From: a virus
IMG/VR virus record: IMGVR_UViG_3300012147_000006
Coordinates: 62,001-126,000 of that record
Reading direction: 5' to 3' (one strand)
Length of the DNA: 64,000 nt
In this document: piece after piece, positions 61,728-64,000 of the stretch
Layout: every line of letters starts with the position of its first letter
Position numbering within the stretch: position 1 is the first letter of the stretch
Notes under the pieces: generated by a model
The model's database searches: none
What the model was told of the DNA's origin: nothing
The model's input: only the letters and a program-made list of their open reading frames with translations
Made by a program: the position numbers and the translations under genes

Positions 61728-62612
61728 ATGATAACTATATTCAAAAATATAATAAAGTTCATTACAGACCCTAAAAACACTCGAATGATAATGTTGGGCG
61801 TTATTGTTGTAGTATTATTGTTGTTCTTGCAACAGTGCAATAGAACGCAACACTTTAAAGACCAGGTTGAGCTTGAGAAACAGGAAACAAAAAGAGTTAC
61901 AAATAACTACGAAGCTGCAATGGACACAATTGTTCAAGGCAAAGCAGATGAGAATACGTGGAGAGCTGAAAAAGCGGGATATGAATTAACTCTTGATGAA
62001 CTTGAAGGCAAATATTCTGACCTTCTTGGCGACTTCAAGGTTGAGAAAAATAAGCCACCAAAAGTTATCATAAAAACAGAGTACGTAATAAACGAAGTTA
62101 TAAACAATGTTCCAGTATATGTTGAGATTGATAGTTTTGGAAATACGGTTATGGCATTTAATGACAGCACATACCACGACTCTACAATGACTAATTATAG
62201 ATTTTTAAGCGGAAGGATTCCATATAAGATTGTGTTCGACCCATCTGACTCTCTTTATAAAGCAGTTCCAGATTTTGGCACATTTGACCTTACACTGGGA
62301 ATGAACCTTAACTTAGGGTTATTCCAAGATAAGAAAACAAGAAAGATTAGCATAATGGCTGACACAGATTATCCTGGAGTTACGTTTACAAACATTGAGG
62401 GAGCCAGCATAATGGATGACCCTGCAAACAAAAAAGTTCTTAGACAAATGCGTAAACCATGGGGGTTAGGACTTAATGTTGGATATGGTGCTATCGTAGA
62501 CATAAAGAGTGGAAACATTTCTACTGGCCCTTATTTCGGAGTAGGCTTAAGTTATACGCCTAAATTTTTACAATGGGGAAATAAAATATCTTTTTTAACT
62601 CTATTTATATAA
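61728..62612 (+). CDS. Membrane-anchored periplasm-spanning protein, 294 aa
   Basis: TM helix at ~19-37 (MIMLGVIVVVLLLFLQQ) with Cys after it, a coiled coil (residues 40-110), beta segments (VIIKTEYVINEVINNVPVYV), and an end of outer-membrane-like strands (WGLGLNVGYGAIVDI, GPYFGVGLSYTPKF). The layout suits a protein joining inner and outer membranes, such as a one-piece spanin; inference only. Confidence 0.75.
   Translation: MITIFKNIIKFITDPKNTRMIMLGVIVVVLLLFLQQCNRTQHFKDQVELEKQETKRVTNNYEAAMDTIVQGKADENTWRAEKAGYELTLDELEGKYSDLLGDFKVEKNKPPKVIIKTEYVINEVINNVPVYVEIDSFGNTVMAFNDSTYHDSTMTNYRFLSGRIPYKIVFDPSDSLYKAVPDFGTFDLTLGMNLNLGLFQDKKTRKISIMADTDYPGVTFTNIEGASIMDDPANKKVLRQMRKPWGLGLNVGYGAIVDIKSGNISTGPYFGVGLSYTPKFLQWGNKISFLTLFI
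62601..62608 (+). promoter_or_regulatory. Late-type CTATTTAT motif
   Basis: 15 bases before ATG 62623, within the end of the previous gene. Confidence 0.5.
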
Positions 62613-62622
62613 AACAAAACAA

Positions 62623-63162
62623 ATGTATACAGAAAGACTTATTGCAAATATGGCAAAGAAGACTGGGATTGACATTAGCAAGTTCGACATAGAAGAGTTG
62701 GTAATGGGAATGGATGTTGAGTTAGAACACGGAAGTGAAAATCCAGAGACAGACGTAACAGGAGATGACCCAGAAGCTACTTTTAAAATTGTAATATCTC
62801 ACATGCGTGAACTTTCAGATTATTACACAAGATTAAAAAAAATGGAAAAGAAAGAAAACATTAGCGAATACGCAAAAAGAATGAGAGAACTTGCTGGTCT
62901 TTCTGAAGGAAATCAGAACAAAACTCTTAAAACTATTCAAGAAGGGGAATCTTCTTTTGAAGAAGGTCAGACTTTCTACGCAAAAGACATGATGACTTCT
63001 AATGATGTTGTTAAAGAATCTGAAGAAAAGGATGAAGATTTTGAAACTCACAAGTTTGAGCAAAAGACAATCGAAGAAGGCGCAGATGATGCTGAGCTTT
63101 ACAACTTAAATGAAAACACTGTTATTGTACTTGACTTCTTAGAAGACGAGGATAATAAATAA
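62623..63162 (+). CDS. DUF5661-like protein, 179 aa
   Basis: FDIEELVMGMDVELEHGSEN, DVTGDDPEATFKIVISHMRE, SDYYTRLKKMEKKE match the DUF5661 pattern (G--VELEHG, T-DDP-AT-KI--AH-KE---YYT-L--ME) found in large phages and viruses. The C-terminal 90 residues are acidic and unassigned. Function of the domain unknown. Confidence 0.8.
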   Translation: MYTERLIANMAKKTGIDISKFDIEELVMGMDVELEHGSENPETDVTGDDPEATFKIVISHMRELSDYYTRLKKMEKKENISEYAKRMRELAGLSEGNQNKTLKTIQEGESSFEEGQTFYAKDMMTSNDVVKESEEKDEDFETHKFEQKTIEEGADDAELYNLNENTVIVLDFLEDEDNK

Positions 63163-63178
63163 AAGATACCTTGGGGCG

Positions 63179-63209
63179 ATAACGGACCCCTATCCTTTAG
63201 GACCGTTAT
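63179..63209 (+). other. Hairpin after DUF5661 gene
   Basis: ATAACGG...CCGTTAT with inner CCTA/TAGG; may protect the RNA end or stop transcription with the next hairpin. Confidence 0.5.
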
Positions 63210-63214
63210 AGTTA

Positions 63215-63250
63215 CAAAAAAAGAGACTTATCGCTAAGTCTCTTTTTCTT
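63215..63250. terminator. Bidirectional terminator
   Basis: AAAAAAAGAGACTTATCGCTAAGTCTCTTTTTCTT between convergent genes. Confidence 0.85.
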
Positions 63251-63271
63251 TGTCTAATATTTTCTAATTTC

Positions 63272-63508
63272 TTAGTATCCCTGTGGAGCTTCATCGTTTG
63301 ATGCTCTTGGTGCTTCTGTTACAGACGGTGCTGATACAACCTCTTCAGTTGGAGCTGGAGCTGGAGCTTCTTGGTTTTGAAGTGAGTTAAGGTAAGATAT
63401 GGCTACATAAATGTAGTGAGATTCTTCTAATGAGTATACTCCACCTTTGCTATGTGCAACGTTTACTGCTGAAATTAATGTGTTTAATGCTTCTGCTACT
63501 GAATTCAT
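63272..63508 (-). CDS. Hypothetical protein, 78 aa
   Basis: MNSVAEALNTLISAVNVAHS, HYIYVAISYLNSLQNQEAPA, then a Pro/Ala/Glu-rich tail. Unknown. Confidence 0.75.
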   Translation of the reverse strand: MNSVAEALNTLISAVNVAHSKGGVYSLEESHYIYVAISYLNSLQNQEAPAPAPTEEVVSAPSVTEAPRASNDEAPQGY

Positions 63509-63582
63509 AATTCTAAATTTATAAAGTTTTTATTTAACCAAATATATAAACCTGGTTTTGTAAAATAAATAGTTTTTGTTTT

Positions 63583-64000
63583 TTATTTAACTAAGTCGTT
63601 AATCCAAGAAAACCTATGATTAATGTTCTCAATTATATATTCTGGCAATTTTAGGTTGTGTTGTTTAAATTTAACAGAACCTTCTTTGATTGTGTGTGGG
63701 AACTTATAGTTATACATTCCGTCAAACTCAAATGTAGACTGTCTAAGGTCCTCAAAGTTGTTTTTGCCATAATCATACTCTTCTTCTCCTAAGAACTCGT
63801 GAACACGCTTTAAAGTCTCTACTGGATGCTTTGTAAGATGTTCATACTTAACAATAAGTATTCTATCTCCGTATCCAGTTTCAAATGCGTCATTTAAAAG
63901 CCATACTGGTCTTGCTACAAGTCCTCCATCGTTTATAAATGTATCAACCCTTTTAGATAGAGTGGAGAAAATTACCTAAAGCTCCAGAAATAAAGTTATT
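63583..64000 (-). CDS. Sulfotransferase-like C-terminal part, 5' end outside window, apparent frameshift
   Basis: Open from 63975 to TAA 63583: RVDTFINDGGLVARPVWLLN, DRILIVKYEHLTKHPVETLK-RVHEFLGEEEYDYGKN resembles the C-terminal half of sulfotransferases (KYEDL...P--TL--I--FLG). No start codon; upstream sense (NFISGALGN) is in another frame and would join if the four-A/T run at 63968-63971 had three. Confidence 0.6.

Overview
The window is a stretch of a bacteriophage genome. It is about one third G+C, gene-dense, full of small genes that overlap by 1-16 bases, and carries the usual phage metabolic and selfish genes: dNMP kinase, a split thymidylate synthase, DHFR, adenylate kinase-like, CCA-adding-like, and six homing-type endonucleases. 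The host is probably a member of the Bacteroidota. Start codons are preceded by A-rich leaders without Shine-Dalgarno sequences, and a few operons have a promoter of the Bacteroidota -33 TTG / -7 TAnnTTTG type (best at 24401-24430, TTG-N19-TAACTTTG). The gene repertoire recalls large T4-like phages, but no capsid, tail or replication gene is visible here.

Region A (1-21.4 kb) is an early/accessory region of about 55 small genes, nearly all on the minus strand. Almost every gene or gene pair has its own copy of a 29-bp promoter-like element, TTGTAACTTTTT-N9-TCGTTATA. I count 46 copies, all of exactly the same length, and none elsewhere in the window. Several genes end inside the element of the next gene (the TAA of TTGTAAC is the stop codon). 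Five have ATG only 5-6 bases after TTATA and may be leaderless. Seven elements precede no convincing intact ORF and may make small RNAs; three of these share a sequence. A tRNA-Phe-like gene with an enlarged D-loop and an HNH endonuclease lie within this region.

Region B (21.4-22.3 kb) is about 860 bases without a gene. It holds three copies of an 18-bp repeat, a 30-bp direct repeat, a two-part GCCGCAT/CTGCGATTAGG repeat, a perfect 14-bp palindrome and G-runs. It lies where gene direction changes and is a candidate origin or control region.

Region C (22.3-24.4 kb) is one minus-strand operon of ten tiny overlapping genes. Eight of their products end in His/Tyr-Cys within the last few residues; the same tail recurs in three more genes at 27.9 and 31.5-31.9 kb. 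Region D (24.5-32 kb) has two plus-strand membrane/coiled-coil genes and then about twenty minus-strand small genes, including a ParB-like protein and zinc ribbons.

Region E (32-64 kb) mixes strands and has larger, recognisable genes: a kinase-like protein; adenylate kinase-like and DHFR; a CNNM/CorC-type membrane protein next to an HD-polynucleotide kinase; a complete nicotinate-to-NAD set (PncB, NadD, NadE) with a Nudix hydrolase and a thioesterase; a CCA-adding-like enzyme; a nucleotidyltransferase-metallopeptidase protein; dNMP kinase; thymidylate synthase split into two ORFs by a GIY-YIG gene; and a metallothionein-like 37-residue protein. CTATTTAT-like motifs, resembling the T4 late promoter TATAAATA on the opposite strand, precede many genes here and all six endonuclease genes.

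Several genes between 25 and 64 kb are broken by single-base length differences in A/T runs, and one by an in-frame amber codon. Sequencing error must be excluded before these are read as biology.
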